Assembly: GCF_028554725.1 (NCBI RefSeq)
Contig: NC_071669.1
Span: 13,335,001 to 13,399,000, forward strand
Direction of reading: 5' to 3'
DNA length: 64,000 nt
Source: Zeugodacus cucurbitae
Lineage: Eukaryota; Arthropoda; Insecta; Diptera; Tephritidae
Shown: positions 10,961 to 24,700 of the stretch, piece by piece
Layout of the letters: every line of letters starts with the position of its first letter
How positions within the stretch are numbered: position 1 is the first letter of the stretch
Position numbers and translations under genes: made by a program
The notes under the pieces: generated by a model
The model's database searches: none
What the model was told of the DNA's origin: nothing
The model's input: the letters and a program-made list of their open reading frames with translations, nothing else

Positions 10961-13326
10961 GGTGTGTTTCAGGGTATTGCAAAAGTTCCAATAAAATTAT
11001 TGTAGTTTAAGCTGTCGGAAATGTTGAAATTGTTGTTGTTGCTCTTCATACCCTTGTTGTTACTGTTATGTGTGAGAAAAGTTACAAATTGCAACAAGCG
11101 TGTTTTTATAGTTTACGCGATACTCATTTTTTGGCGCACGAAGCAACACAGAAGAGAGGGAAAGAGAGGGATGGTAAGTGAAGTTTTTGAGAAGTTAAGC
11201 ATAGCTGAGCATGCAATGGACGCATAGGAATGATGCTGTGGTGATTGAAGGAAACAACTTTACTGTATTTGAAAATACCAACGGGAGTGAAATAACTTTA
11301 GGATGCAGTAGCAGACCAAGTGATAAGCGTTCTTTAAACGTCGCAAGAAGTGAAAGATATGTGTTTATTGAGGCAAGTAAATAGCGTTTAAAGGGATGGA
11401 AACTCATTTGATATCCCAACGATTTCGTTAAATTGACGGCTGCCAAAAGAGTTGACAGAATTTTTCATTCATAGCATAAGACTTAGTTGTGTACTTTTCA
11501 CACGGTTAATGAAATAAAAGTCATAGAAGGACTCGTGTTCCGGTAGACAAATTCGTCAATACTCTTTAAAAATAGTTCTAAAATTAGAATTTTTCAGGAC
11601 TTATTAACACTGTTGGTACAGGCGAACCCAACAAGCCGTGTGTTCCCAATCTTTCCGAATGAAACAATGAAAATAATTGGAGAAAGAATATACTTGCACT
11701 ACAAGACGATTTGGGTTCTAAAGAACAGTTCCATACCCGAACCAGACTAAGCATAAATTATCGTTTTATGACCAATTCAGTATCCCTGACAACACTTTCG
11801 TATGTCTATACAGCATGACTAGCAAATCCCTTTACCACTGGACTGAGGTAAAGTAGTGTCAATATTGAGTCATCTCTCTCAAATCCTCTGAGTACAACTA
11901 CAACGCACATAAAAGTACTCCGTAAGCTAGGAAATACCGACGCGTCCGCAACCAGTCTAGACAGCGATGACTAGGCTTCTGCGTGGGTGGTAACGGCTGA
12001 GCTGGTTATGTCATTATTTCTGCCACGCTTCATTTCTGCTTTTAGTATTAGCATTTTAGTTTTCACCACCGCCCACTGTCTACATATTTCGCCACATTTC
12101 CGTCAACCCTGCAGTGCACTTAAATGCACTTAATGTTGTCGACTCGTCGGGCACCGCTTCGCGTCGTTAAGGAAATGCGAACACAATTTTATATTCTTTA
12201 ACTGTCAACTTATGTCGGTAATGTGTTGGCTGCGACCTCCGCGGCGTGAGTAGTTTACAAATCATCCAACTTTTAGCCTGCCGTTCTGGTTCACTTGCGG
12301 GCTTTTAGCCATAAAAGTGGTTGGACGGCCTCGAAAACCACTAAGTCTAAATTGGTTGATTGCCATAGAAGTTTTCAAAGCGACTGAGCTGAGTGGAACC
12401 AGTGTTGCGTGGAGTTCTTTACAATTTGGTAAGTTTAATGGTAATAAGAGACTTTCCGAGAATAAGATAGAGTCCTTAGGCGAGGCCGATTTAAAACCTG
12501 TAAGGCCATTCTTTGGACTGATAAAATCAAGGCGCATAGTAAATTAGCGATTAGCGATAGGATATGCCGATGATCCGATGTCGCCGATAGACCTTGTTAG
12601 AATCGAACGTTAGAATAATAGTTAAACTCAGTCCTAAAAAACTTTCTGGAAGCCTGCAAGCTTTTCCGGGTTACAGGAATTTCGAAACAGAGCTAAACGA
12701 ACCAGTTGAATACCAGATTTGCTCGACTACAACCGAAATGCAGACACATTCTTAAAGCTCCAGCTTCAAAAAAGCTCCGTCGACTTCCTTATTTTAACTT
12801 AATACCCCTTTCTTTGAATAAAGTCATAACAGTTCATTCCAGTCATTTGCTTACCTCATTTAGCTAAGCATCCCCGTCAAACTGTCTCCATTGGGTTTAA
12901 GGTCCGGTAATCTTCTTACTCAAAAGTTTGCCACGTCTCAATTTCGCCTGCGTCTTGGTATTTTCAACGACATTCATACATATAACTTTCAATATTTAAT
13001 GCTAATGGTGTGGAAACTTTTTGTGAACGACGTTAATATTGAACTCTCACACTCTTATTCTATCTCCATCTCTCTGCAATGGCGCTACAATCGAACACTA
13101 TGTCATGAACATGGACTTCAATATCTCGTTGTTATATAACTAATGCTTTTGCTAGTTGATTATTGTTGTTGTATTCTTAATTTGTAGTAGCTACTGTCTT
13201 TTTGGCATAATTTTGTTAGTCGCGATTGTTCCAGTGTCATTCATAGTAAAGTCGCGCGCAGCGTTCAGAAGTAACGGCTAAACTTTTTCCTCCTCCTAAA
13301 CCCCCTTTGCTCTTCCTCTCTCCTCT

Positions 13327-13344
13327 CTGTGTCTAATGACACAG
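13327..13344. other. Perfect 18-bp palindrome
   Basis: CTGTGTC-TAAT-GACACAG: a 7-bp stem around TAAT, in a slightly GC-richer patch (13230-13400). Too short to call a structured RNA. Confidence 0.3.
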
Positions 13345-16300
13345 CGTTCGCTCGCTCGTTAGTTTGTTGTGCGGCTCATTGCCATTGACAGCTACATTGG
13401 CTACATTCAATTTGTTGTAATTTTGCTTGCAGTTATCATTACTATTTCTATTTTATTTTTATGTTTTCTTCGTTTTTTGTTTCTTTTTCGCCTCAATATC
13501 CACAGTTCAATTTCAGTCGCTAAACTCCGTTGACGGTCAAACTTTTACTAATGATGTTTTCCACAAAATTCTTTTGCTTTGCTTTTTGTTTAAGCAAACT
13601 TTTAGCTCAAATGTATTTTTGTTGTTGTTGATACTGCTTTTGTCAGCCTACAATTTTAGTGTCTCTTTTTCGGTAAGCATGACTAGACTTACTTGCAAAG
13701 TCGCCCGGTGAAATATGCGCTAACTTTGTAATGAAGAGATATTAACGGCAGCCATCCATTCGTAGGATATTAAAATCAGTGAGACGAGTTAAAGCGCCAA
13801 TGGAAGGAGCTTTTCTAGAAAAGTTATATGTGAGATTAAAGCAGAGTTGTGGAAATGCCTTAAAAAGCTTGATAATAATAGTAATTAATAAAGTCGTAAG
13901 TTGGTCTAATAATCATAAAGCTTTGGAGATCATTAAAAGCTTACTAAAGAGCTTTTAAAGACATTATGGAAAAAGCTTCTAGTTTGAATATGTTATATGG
14001 TTTATATCTTCACTTCTATTGCATAAAGTAGTTTGTAATTTCTCTTTTCTCACATTAATTTTTTCATCTACTCCTTCTTCATTTGGTTCGACGCTCTCCG
14101 TTCTTTTTGAATAAATTATATGTTGCCGTCACACTTCTTTTGCTGATAGTTGTTCTCCATTAAAAGATTTTACTCCAATAAATTATTCGCGTAAATATCT
14201 TTGATGATTCAAGAATGGTGCAGCATATAGTAAAGCATAGAAAGAAAACGAAGATAAGATCTAGTAGCAACTCTGACAACAGGAAGTAAAGGAAATAAGC
14301 TAATTCTTATGCTGCTTTCGATTTGTGCTAAAGGTAGTCCGAAGAAGACTTTGACAGTACAGACGAAGGACACGAGGAGAAACTGCAAAGAAAGCTTTCA
14401 ATTGAACATTTATTATTATATTTTGGTAATTTTCTACGCTTTGTGTTTATGGGGCTCCCTATGGAAATCGATTGAAATGGAGTTCAAAACTTTTTATGTG
14501 GCATTTGGGAATTTAAATTGAGATGAATGCGGTGGAAAGACTATTGAATAGTGTTATATATATTTAGGTATGCATGTGTATGAAGTCACTGTATAATGAG
14601 CTTTCAATCACAAGAAATAGTAGTTGATGAATTTTAAATATTTATTAGTAAGTTTGGGTTAAAAAGTGGTATATTTAAAAAAAAATCATAAATTAACAAC
14701 AGTTTATCCTTCAACTTTGGGGAGCTTTAACAGAGCTTCCAATGTTGCAAAAGCTTTATTGTCAAAAGTATAACGGATTCTAAGTACACCGTTAGCATTT
14801 AATCTTGACGAACTAGAATCTTTTGTACTTCTACGAGCATCCTGAGGCATAGGACGATGCTGTCCTTGTTAAAAAATCGTGAAAGCTTTGACGAAAAGCT
14901 TGGAAACTTCAAAAAAGCTGTCTGTATGATTTTAGGGTTAAAAATGGATAGAAGATAATTCGTTTGTGTTTTAATTGCACTAGTGGTATGACAATTTGCA
15001 TTTCTGTTCAAGAATTATGCAATTCTTAAAATAATCATAAAATAAATGACTTTTTAATGTCTTTATTTTATAGATACATAATCATTGTTTGTTGTAACTT
15101 TATATCCCCCGTAAAGATATTGCTAATTACATACATTTTATAGCGCTTATTAACAGCAATTTGTTATGTATTTCTCTCTCTACTCAACACGCAATCTTCG
15201 TAATGATTACGTTAAGAATTTGGTAATAAATCAGACATAAAAATGTTTAATAACACGAAAGACGGCTTTCGTTCGCACACCTACTAGACAAGCTCAAGGT
15301 CAAGTTCACCCGATCGTTTCATAACTTGTTTGTATACAATAAAATCAGGCTGTGCGAGAAAATTGTGAGTTTGTGGGAACTGGTTGACGTAAAGATGTGC
15401 TAATGATAGTAATGCAATTAACAGGGCAACGCTAAGGAAATAAAAAAGTGTAAAAAAATATGTATGTGTTAAATCGAATTTTTCATTTCAAATGAACTTT
15501 ACTTCAGTAGAAGAATCTTTCGGTTATAGATTATAATTATGGTAGAACTTGAACCGTAGAGTAATTGTGGTCAGTATCTAGAATAGTTGGAGGATTACGG
15601 ATTTTGAAATAAGTGACATTATTTCTATGAATGCATCTTGTAGCCGGTATTTGACAGCTTCCCTCTTCGTCTGATAGTTAGAAGTCTACAAGAATACATA
15701 ATAGGCTGGCTAGATTAAAGAGCTTATGTAGTACTTCTGGACTCGATTAGTCATCTCAAGATCAGGCTTGACCAACATAAAAACACAGAATGAAGAGTTT
15801 TCTAGATAATGAAACCTACATAGACCTTAGGAATGAGTAAAGCTGATGTCTCCGCTCCATTCTCAATATACTTGAGGGAAATACCTTCCTCCAATCTATT
15901 GCTTGGCTTGATTGTTTATTAATGTATTTATTTCATATTGCCATTCAATAATGTGACTTTACAAGTCTCTATTTATCTCTCTATGTCAAACTGGTTCCAA
16001 TCAAGTTCCTTAGCTGACTCAACAGCTTTATGACAGACAAATGGTTTAGAAACAGTTTATGAGTGAAATAAAATCATTTGTAATTGTAAAATCATGAATA
16101 ATTGCTAACAGAAACTATGAACTTTGAATAAAAACAAACTTAATTATGTGAATATAAAAGAAATATTAGTCGAAGACCGGAATTAAAATGTGTGGTACAG
16201 CTGACGATCAGATGTTGTCATCTGTAGCTCAAATGAATTACAATTATAATATTTCGAACTAACATTACCATAAAGGAATTCTAATAAAATAAAAGCTTAA

Positions 16301-16439
16301 TGGACTCCGAAAGCCTTGGAGCTTGGACTTAAATAACGACTTCTTCTAAGACCTTTCCATCTATACAAATTATTTATTTTAATATTTAATATTCAATTTT
16401 CAATGTGACAGTTATAAAATCAAATTGCACCAAAAAAAA

Positions 16440-16931
16440 AAGTTTTGTAACTGAAAATAAAATACACAACAACAAAAAGCAATCAACGTTCCGCAGAAGT
16501 ACCGGAAAAAGTCACAAAGCGTGGTAACCCTGTCGAAGCAGCTGAGTCAATAGCAAATCACTACAAAATCAAACCGCAGAAAGCAATTGAGCGAAGTTAA
16601 CAACAAAAATAACAGCTACAATAATAACAACACTAAAAAATGAAAACTAACCGCAGAACTTATGTGTGGGCACGCGCGCGCTTTAATACACCATTCGAAT
16701 GGTGCAGAATACTAAACACAAATTATTGGCAATAAAAGTCGCGTACAGCAACAACAACAAACAAAATGCAAAGAGCGAACTAGCCACGACCAGCATAGTC
16801 ACAGAAGCACCGATAAGCCAAAGCATTAAGAGAAGAACAGAAAGAAAGCAAAGACAAAAAAACTGTACCAAACCGCAATCAAATCCGAATAGTCATTCAA
16901 GCGGCCACTGGGACAGTCAGCTGCCGGTTTG
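16440..16931 (+). other. Candidate untranslated leader exon ending at a strong splice donor
   Basis: A CA/AAC-rich, pyrimidine-poor stretch of the kind common in fly 5' leaders ends at ggtttg|gtaagt, with GT at 16932-16933. It includes short upstream-type ORFs (31 codons from 16639; a 78-codon stretch from 16699 that crosses the donor), none resembling a known protein. If real, it could splice to the acceptor at 62853. The start of the exon is not visible. Donor-like sequences occur by chance, so this is only a candidate. Confidence 0.25.
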
Positions 16932-18340
16932 GTAAGTCTTTGTTGGAGCTCTTACAGCCAACCAAAAAGGAAAACAATAAACAGCTGTGTGACGAGCGAT
17001 GGCAATGCAGCAATGGATGTAGCAGGTGAACGCGACAAAGTGAGAGATAAGTGAAGGTTGGTTGGTGGGAGTGAGAGGTGAAAAGTGGATAAACTGTCTA
17101 TAGAATTGTTGGGAAGACCAGCAAAAGAACCACTGGCTATTTCTTTCTTGTTTTCTGCGTATTTACGCTACATTGCTGTTGAAGCATTTTATTTTTCACT
17201 TGTTGTCTATTGTGCGTTTATTTCTTTAAATAATCAGTATTGTTATTTTGTTTCGGCTTCCCTAATTTTATTGCTGCTCGTGCGTCAGTCAAGATAAATA
17301 AACAGTAGACTTTGGACTAATAGGTTTCGAAAACTAAGCGTCTTCGAAAATTAGAAGGTTGTACCCTTTACTTTACCGAAACCGGGACCTTTCTTTGCTA
17401 TTAACAAAGCAAAGAAAGTGGTTCAGTTCAACTACTATATTTGCGTACAATAGGTCCAAGGAAATGGACAATAATGAATCACATCCAACTTAGCGAGTTT
17501 GGCACTAAAGATTTAGGGGAAACCCAATATATTGTATTATCTACATTAATATGATATAAATATGGAAACAGTAAGCATACAAATAAAATCCTCTATCGCT
17601 ATTTATATAAAATATAATATGTATACATAGAAACGGGCTCGTCTTTACTCGAGTTTTTCTTCGAATTTTGAATCATGGTCAAAGCCGGGTTGACTTATAT
17701 TAAGAAATCAACTTGTAATTAGATCTTGAAATACATTACATCCATCCCTAGAAGATCAAAACTCACTGAAACGGTAAAGACAACGAAAGTTCATTTCGCC
17801 AAATTGATCAACTTTACATTTATTAATAAATACATAACCTTAAACCCGCTTAACTTCTAACCTCAGTTTCTTTAATACAAGCTTACATCTAAATAAATTC
17901 TACACAAGTTTATCTTAACGATTTCTATTTTTCCTTCTCTATTCAGTGTTTCGTTGCACAATTTTCCTGCTTATGCTTTTATTTCTTTCCTTTATTCCGC
18001 GCTCTTACTTTCACGTTACGAAAATTCGTTGCAAATTGTCCCCGGGGTCAGCTATCGAATTTGGTATTTGAAGTTTGTTTATATAACTTTTTTGCATTCC
18101 ATATGGAGCAGCAAGCAAATTTATTTATTTCTGGGAGTTTTTCAGCTTGATTTGAATGTGATTGCTCACATTTTCTCCAAATGATACTAAAAATTGGAGG
18201 AGTTTAAGTTGAATTTATTTCAAATGCGGAAAACAGTAGCTAAATTTTAATAAGGTTAATGCTGAGTTAAAGCACTGGAGGATTAATGCTTAATTTGTAA
18301 AATATAAGAGAGTAGTTGTAAAAATTATATTTAATAATAA
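16932..18340. other. Non-coding, nothing recognised
   Basis: ORFs of 70-76 codons (17085-17297, 17954-18184) are T-rich chance frames. No repeat identified. Confidence 0.55.
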
Positions 18341-20640
18341 TAATGAAAAACATCAATTTAGGTATTTTTACGAGGAGAGAAGTTGCCACTTATTTTCAAT
18401 TGTGAATATGTATTAGAAATATTTAAATAAAGAAATTAATTAAATTAACATTAACTTAGGAGAACTAAAAGCAACATTTTACGAGAATTTGTCTTGGTTA
18501 GGGTTGTCATCGTATTTTAAAATTATTTTTTTTTATAAAAATATATTTAATGAAATATTTCTCATTTTATATATAATTTATTTTTGATATTTTTTCTTTA
18601 CAGATCTCACACAAAATTGTACGAAAGGTGAGTTTTCTGAAAATTTGTAATAATTATAATAACGAAATTCACTTTATATCTCAATTTATGCCTAGAAATT
18701 ACGCTAATTGTTCTGTGATGCCATTATAGGGGTGTTGAAAGAAAACTTATATCTTTATTATCCTTTGAATGAAAAAGCTAAAAAAATTTAAAAAACGAAG
18801 GCCTTTAACACTTTCCAGATCATTAGCTTTAATAGCCGCAAATATTACAAATAAAAACTGAAATGAAAGAATAAATCCAACAAATGATTTAAATACCATT
18901 TTAATGCTTGTAATATGCTGTGCTCACTCTCTTGGCATATTAACTAAATTACCGCCATAAAGTAAGATATTATCAGCTGCAAATATTTTCCACCTAATGA
19001 CTTTACAAATTAATATATGTATATGTATATAATATATAATCCCCACTGCTTGGTCATGCAAACTGTAATGATTATAATCAAAATCATAACCTTTGTTGAC
19101 GCGCTCGCCGTACAGTAATTATGACGATAATGTTAAAAAAAATCACACAAAATTATACATACAAACAGACAGATTAGTGCTGCTTGTGTGGAGAGTTCAT
19201 TTGCTAAATTAGTAGAAAAAATACTGAGATTAAATGACAAGCAAAAAATAATGAAAATGTTGAACTTGCACAGTAATGAAGGCAGTAATGAACGCAGTAA
19301 TGAATACAAATGTATTTATATAGGATGGCAAGTACATCACAATGTGATATTAATTACTAGTGTGACATGCATTCGTCAGCATGTTTTGATAAACAGAGAG
19401 AATTACATATGTTCATTAATATTTGCCACGCTTCATTAGGCTTAATTAAAGAGTAAAAGTGCAAAAATACACAAATTTTTCAGTTACTTTTTTATTCAAA
19501 AGTGAAAAATATAAAAATTTATGTTAATTCTAAAAACAAAAAGTTAAACGAAATAATAAATACTAAATTTTTAAGAATAGAAATTTTAAATTTTATGCTA
19601 TAAGTAACAGATAATGTGATGGATGATGACAGGTGACAGGTGACATTTCACAATTGATGATTGAAAGACATAAGATAGAAGTCAAATATAAAATCACTTG
19701 TTTTTAGTTCATTAAAGGTTTTTAAAGTGTGCAATGGTAAAAAGGAATTTGAGAATTATGTAAAATGGTGCTGCCATCCATTTAAAATATGTTACAAATA
19801 TTTATAATTGAAAATGGAATATTTAAAAAACAAATAATTAAAATGTATGGGAAACAATTTTATTCATAATTATTTTTCTACAAGGTTGTCACATAGTCTT
19901 TTATAAAAAACAATAATTTAACTAGAAGTTTAATGAATACATTAAATAGAACCTTAAAAAGATGGTTTGAGTTAAGAAAATTTTACTTAAATAAAAATTA
20001 TAATTTTTTTTGGAGAGGGTTGCCACTTATGAAAAATATGAGAAGATGACATAAGTGAATGATATATATTTGTAGCAACATTACTTTATAAGACTAATTT
20101 TAAAGTGAACATATACTATAAGTGTCACACCATATATATATCATTTTTTGGAATTGATGCTTTTTTTTTAATATTTTGAAAGAAATGTTAGATTGACAAC
20201 AAAAACTATTTAAAAACCGTGCCACATTTTTTTAATAAGTTGGGATAAAAAATAAATTTAATAATATTCAAAAATTTAATTACGTTTTGTTAAAAAAATC
20301 TAGTGTTAAATTTTAATATAATATTTTTTCGATAGCTGGCAACTCTATTCCAAATAAAGTTTAAATGCAATTTTTCCAAAAACTTTCTGAAAAGATCTTT
20401 GTGTTGCAAATGTGAGAAGTTAAGATACAAGTTTTTAAAAGAAATAAAAACAATGAATGCTCCTATGAACAGAAAGCTCCTAATAAAGCTCCCATTTGTA
20501 GTTAAGTAATGGTATGTTATACCTGCGTAAAAAATAAAAATTAACCAATCAATAGTTTCAATTCAAGTTTTTAATAAACGATGTTGCCATATCATTATGA
20601 ATAATATTTATTTAAAAATAAAACAAAATGTTCAAAGCTT
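18341..20640. repeat. Long AT-rich block with scattered TGGCAAC/GTTGCCA motifs
   Basis: Very AT-rich sequence with gttgccactta at about 18380 and 20028, tggcaactct at about 20337 and gttgccatat at about 20583, each preceded or followed by A/T runs and taaaaatta-type tracts. A three-copy 12-mer (aatgaaggcagt and variants) sits at 19274-19309. No coding region was found; the small ORFs are chance. Confidence 0.45.
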
Positions 20641-21659
20641 TCAAATTCGTAGAAAATACGAGTAATAATTATTTTTATACCTCTTAATGACGTCGACAGC
20701 TAACTGTAAATGCATATTTTTGGATATATAGAAAAAATTGCGAAAACAATCAAGTGTGCAAAAATTTTAATTTTTTGAAAACAAGTTTTTGTGAGTTAGA
20801 CCTATGAAGACCATGTCATAGACTCTTTGTTTAAAAATTTGTTATCAAATACTTTTGAATTCTGGTTTTAAATCAATATTTAACTTGCCTAAGTATGAAA
20901 TTTGCTTAAATAGTATTTTTATGACAAGAGTATAAAGAATATTTAAAATTTTACTACTTGCCATTGCTAATTAAGTGAATTGAAATCTCTGCGCGAATTT
21001 TTTTGCGCCCACAATTTATTCATGCGTCATTAATGCTTATTATTAAATTTTTTTTTTCTATTTTGAGAGCCACAAGTATTACCGGTTGCTTGTTTGATAT
21101 TCGGTGGCTTTTGTTGGTATTAACTTTCACCGTTGACAATAAAACAAATAAACACAGAAAATAGCAATAAACTTACCCTCAGGTGGCTGCTGTCAAATTA
21201 AAGTAAATAGCGAGGCAGTTTAATTGAAAACAATAAATGGGAAAATTAAAACAAATATAAAAAAGTAAAATTGCGAGCAAACGAAAAAAATAAATGTGAT
21301 AGAAGTGAAAATTGAAAATCATAGTTTTGTGGAGAAAAAGTTTAATTTGTGCAAATTGCTGAGCGCAAAAATTAAAATCGTAAACACAGCAATTACCACA
21401 CTTTCTGACTCTGACGCTCACTAAGTTAACTAAAAAAAAGCGCTTAAATCAACAATAATAATACTCGTACGAGAGTAATAAAAACGGCAATGCAAACACA
21501 GGCAAAGTAATAAATGCGAATAAATGTCTAGAAAAAATACACTAGCGCGTATATGCTCAGATTCAATAACAAACAAATGATAACAGACAATTAACCGACC
21601 ATTAGCTATGTGTGTGGCAGTGACATGGATGAGTAAAAAAATTGGCATCGATTAGAAGC
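20641..21659. other. Non-coding, nothing recognised
   Basis: AT-rich; chance minus-strand ORFs of 72-80 codons (21179-21648) consist mostly of hydrophobic low-complexity residues. Confidence 0.5.
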
Positions 21660-22400
21660 AAAAACTACTATAATAATTTATAATTTAAAACACTTTATGA
21701 AAGCATACATTTATAAAGAGAAAAAAATATTTTTTTATCGAAAATGTTTAAATGCAACTCTGCTACCATACAAGCTCATCATATTTGTAAATTGAATAAT
21801 TTTCAATAACTGACTGAGAAACCTAATTCTTTTTCAATAATTTGAGCACTTTTTCTTTTTTGGAGAGATTACAACTCTTCCAAAATAATTCTTATAGATG
21901 TATAACATCTTGAACACATTGAAAATATTTTAAGTCTTACATTTGGGAGGCAACTCTGTTTCAAAACAAATCTAAATTAATGATTTAATGAATTTTATAT
22001 TATTTTCGGATTTAATTTTTCTTTAGGTGGCAACTTTTTTTAAATTAATTTTTTTAATATTTTTCGAACATTTTTTTCAAATGCCGTTCGTTTGGCATAC
22101 ATTTTATATTGTTTTACTAAGTTTATGTATCTTTAATAGGTGGCAATCTGTTTAAAAATTGGACTTAATTGAGAACTTCTCGAGATGTAAAGAGATTTCG
22201 ACCCATAATTTTATTTAATGAAATATTATTCAATAGGGTGGCAACTCTATTATAAATAAACACTAGATAGAATTTTTCTAAATACTTTCCGAAAGGTAAC
22301 TCTCTGAATTCAAAATGTGGAAGTTTCATTGTAAAAGAAATGTAAATCCCTAATAGGGCTTTCATCTATCGTTGAATAATTATACCATCTAAAATTATAT
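21660..22400. repeat. AT-rich block with four TGGCAAC-type motifs
   Basis: aggcaactctgttt (about 21951), aggtggcaactttt (about 22027), aggtggcaatctgttt (about 22138) and gggtggcaactctatt (about 22238) recur every 75-110 bp in the same orientation. This resembles a degenerate tandem or interspersed repeat rather than unique sequence. No coding potential. Confidence 0.5.
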
Positions 22401-24050
22401 GTTATGCCTTCCGATCTATTGGAAGATAGGCATTCCGTGTGAAAGCTCAAAGTTCGTGTAAAGACAAATCAATTTTAGACTTTATTTTGGTTTCGAATTG
22501 AACTTCAGGCTTTATTTTTTAGAGATAGAACTGTTGCTTTTAAGGTAATGTTTACCACTAAATACTAACGAAGCTTTGTAGAGCTTTTAAGCCACCTTAT
22601 GAATTTTGAGCCTTATAATAATATGATCATGTTTTTAAGACCTCCAGTCGAAGAAATATGTGACCGTTGTGTTTTTTGAAGTTGTGTCAAAGCTTATCAG
22701 AAGCGCTCAAAGTACTTAAACTTCAGCTTTTGGTTACTGGTATTTATTATTTTCAGCTTTCTGACAAAGAACAATGTGGTTAAATAATAACTTTGTCATG
22801 AACATGCTTCTTCTATAAAGCAGTTCTCAAGATAGTAACATCTTTAACCTTTTCTTTTTTGAATTTATTTGCATTTTTTCCCAGTAAAATTTTATAAGTA
22901 ATTACAAAAAAGGCTGCATAATTTGTCTAATCAAATAAAACACATCTAAAAATATCCCTTGTTTACCTTAACAATAACTGCGCGAAATCTTTGCGGCGCT
23001 AAAGCGCTAGGTACCTCTCAACATTAGGGTCGTTCATCGCATCGGCATATGCTCATATTAAAGGTATGTAATACATGTGTATGTGATCACGTGCGTGTTT
23101 ATGTACTTTATAATACTATAAGTAGATGGCTCTTAGGCTTTTATTTATTGCTTAGTTTGCTTGCTGTCAATCTGTGCTTTGTTGTCTGCTTCATTTGTAT
23201 TTTTCATCAGCTTGCACTTGCTTACTTGATTGATAGGCGGGTGTAAGTGTTGTTTTTTATTTATTTTACTTCACTGTATTTGCCGACACAGGGGGCGTAT
23301 GAGTAACATGTGTAGTAACAAGTGCGAGACACAAGGTATAAGTATATATGGCTATATAATATATTGAAATTTTAAATGTGTGAATATATAGAAAATTTAC
23401 ATATAGATACATGTGTGTTTACTCATATACACACACATGCAGTTTGATTTAACTTTAGATTTTTTATTAGGTTTCTTATAGGCCGCTTTAGTGATTTTCG
23501 CTTTTATCCTTTTTTGTTTTTTTTCTTCGCTGCGTGTACTTTAATAACCCTACTTTGTTCAATCTTAATTTTTCATTTATTCTCACACCGATTTTATAGC
23601 TTATTCTAATCTGTTTGTGGGAGATTTATTTGATGGTGCGCTTCAATAAATTCAATCAAATGAAAGCTTTTACACGGTTTGCGCCTTTGAGTCTTCGATT
23701 GCCTCATTTTGAATTTAAAAAATAAGAAAATACTTTTTGTTACTATTATTAATTAATTTTCAAAGCAGGCATTGAAAAAACTAGGATTTGTACTCATACC
23801 TTACATAATACATACATATATGAACATTTACAGTACAAACTTGTACATTAATGACTGAAAGATATGCCAGGAAAGGAAAAATAAAATCGCTTTATTAGAT
23901 CAAATATTTAAAGCCTTTAAATTATATTACTAAAACTGTATGCAATCGTTCCTTATATCTGCCTAACATCCATATGTATATTGTGCGATGATTTCCGCAA
24001 CTTCGATAGGCTTTATATCGTGTATAGCTTTAAATATAAGGGTCCTATAA
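22401..24050. other. Non-coding, nothing recognised
   Basis: Mixed AT-rich DNA, a gtgtgt/atatac-rich patch at 23330-23440, no gene. Confidence 0.55.
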
Positions 24051-24700
24051 ATAAAAAAATATTTTTGTCTCATAATCTTTCATCATTAAATTTAAAAGAT
24101 TAAAAAAATATTTTAGAGTTGCCACCTATTTAAAAAAAGTCGGAAAACATTTAGAAAAAATTCAAAGGTTAATGATTAAATTATTAGAGGAGAATTGCCA
24201 CATGTAAAAAAAAAAACAAATATTGCAATACGACTATCAAAGTAAATAGGGTTGAGACGTAAAAAATACTTTTTTGTCTAGGGTTTCGAACTTATGTCTG
24301 GTAATATCATATAAAAGGTGTTGCCACCTGTTCGAAAATATCCACAAAAATCGGAATGGGTATCAAATTAAAGAGTTTTTAAAAAATTAAGCGTTTTGGT
24401 CGGAGTTATTTTAGAAGAGTGTTGCCATATTATTGTAAAAAAATATAATAAAACACATTCAACATTATAATATTGGAATTAAATGTATTTGAGAAATAGT
24501 CGGTAATGAAAAACAAAGTTTTTTTTTTGTGTTTATTTAATTAATTTTTTAAATGCTATTCAAATATGTAAATTTTATTATAATTTAATTTCGTATTTTT
24601 TATTAATTTTTTAATATTTTCTTAATTATTTTTTAATTAAAAAATATGTTTATTTAATTTATTTAATATTCAATGCCACCGAAAACCATAAATCGATATA
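24051..24700. repeat. AT-rich block with four GTTGCCA motifs (inverse orientation)
   Basis: agttgccacctattt (about 24117), aattgccacatgt (about 24192), tgttgccacctgttc (about 24321) and tgttgccatattatt (about 24421) lie 75-130 bp apart, all in the orientation opposite to the 21660-22400 block. The rest is nearly pure A/T, ending in a taattttttaa-rich stretch at 24535-24665. Confidence 0.5.

Larger units (their letters stand above)
10046..16439. other. Non-coding, mixed composition
   Basis: A GC-richer patch at 10240-10550 follows a plausible acceptor (cttctaaataccgcag, ending 10250), but no frame stays open. Small chance ORFs (up to 94 codons) occur at 12262-13711. aagctt/gagctt words are frequent at 13860-14900. 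No gene or classified repeat recognised beyond the short features listed. Confidence 0.45.
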
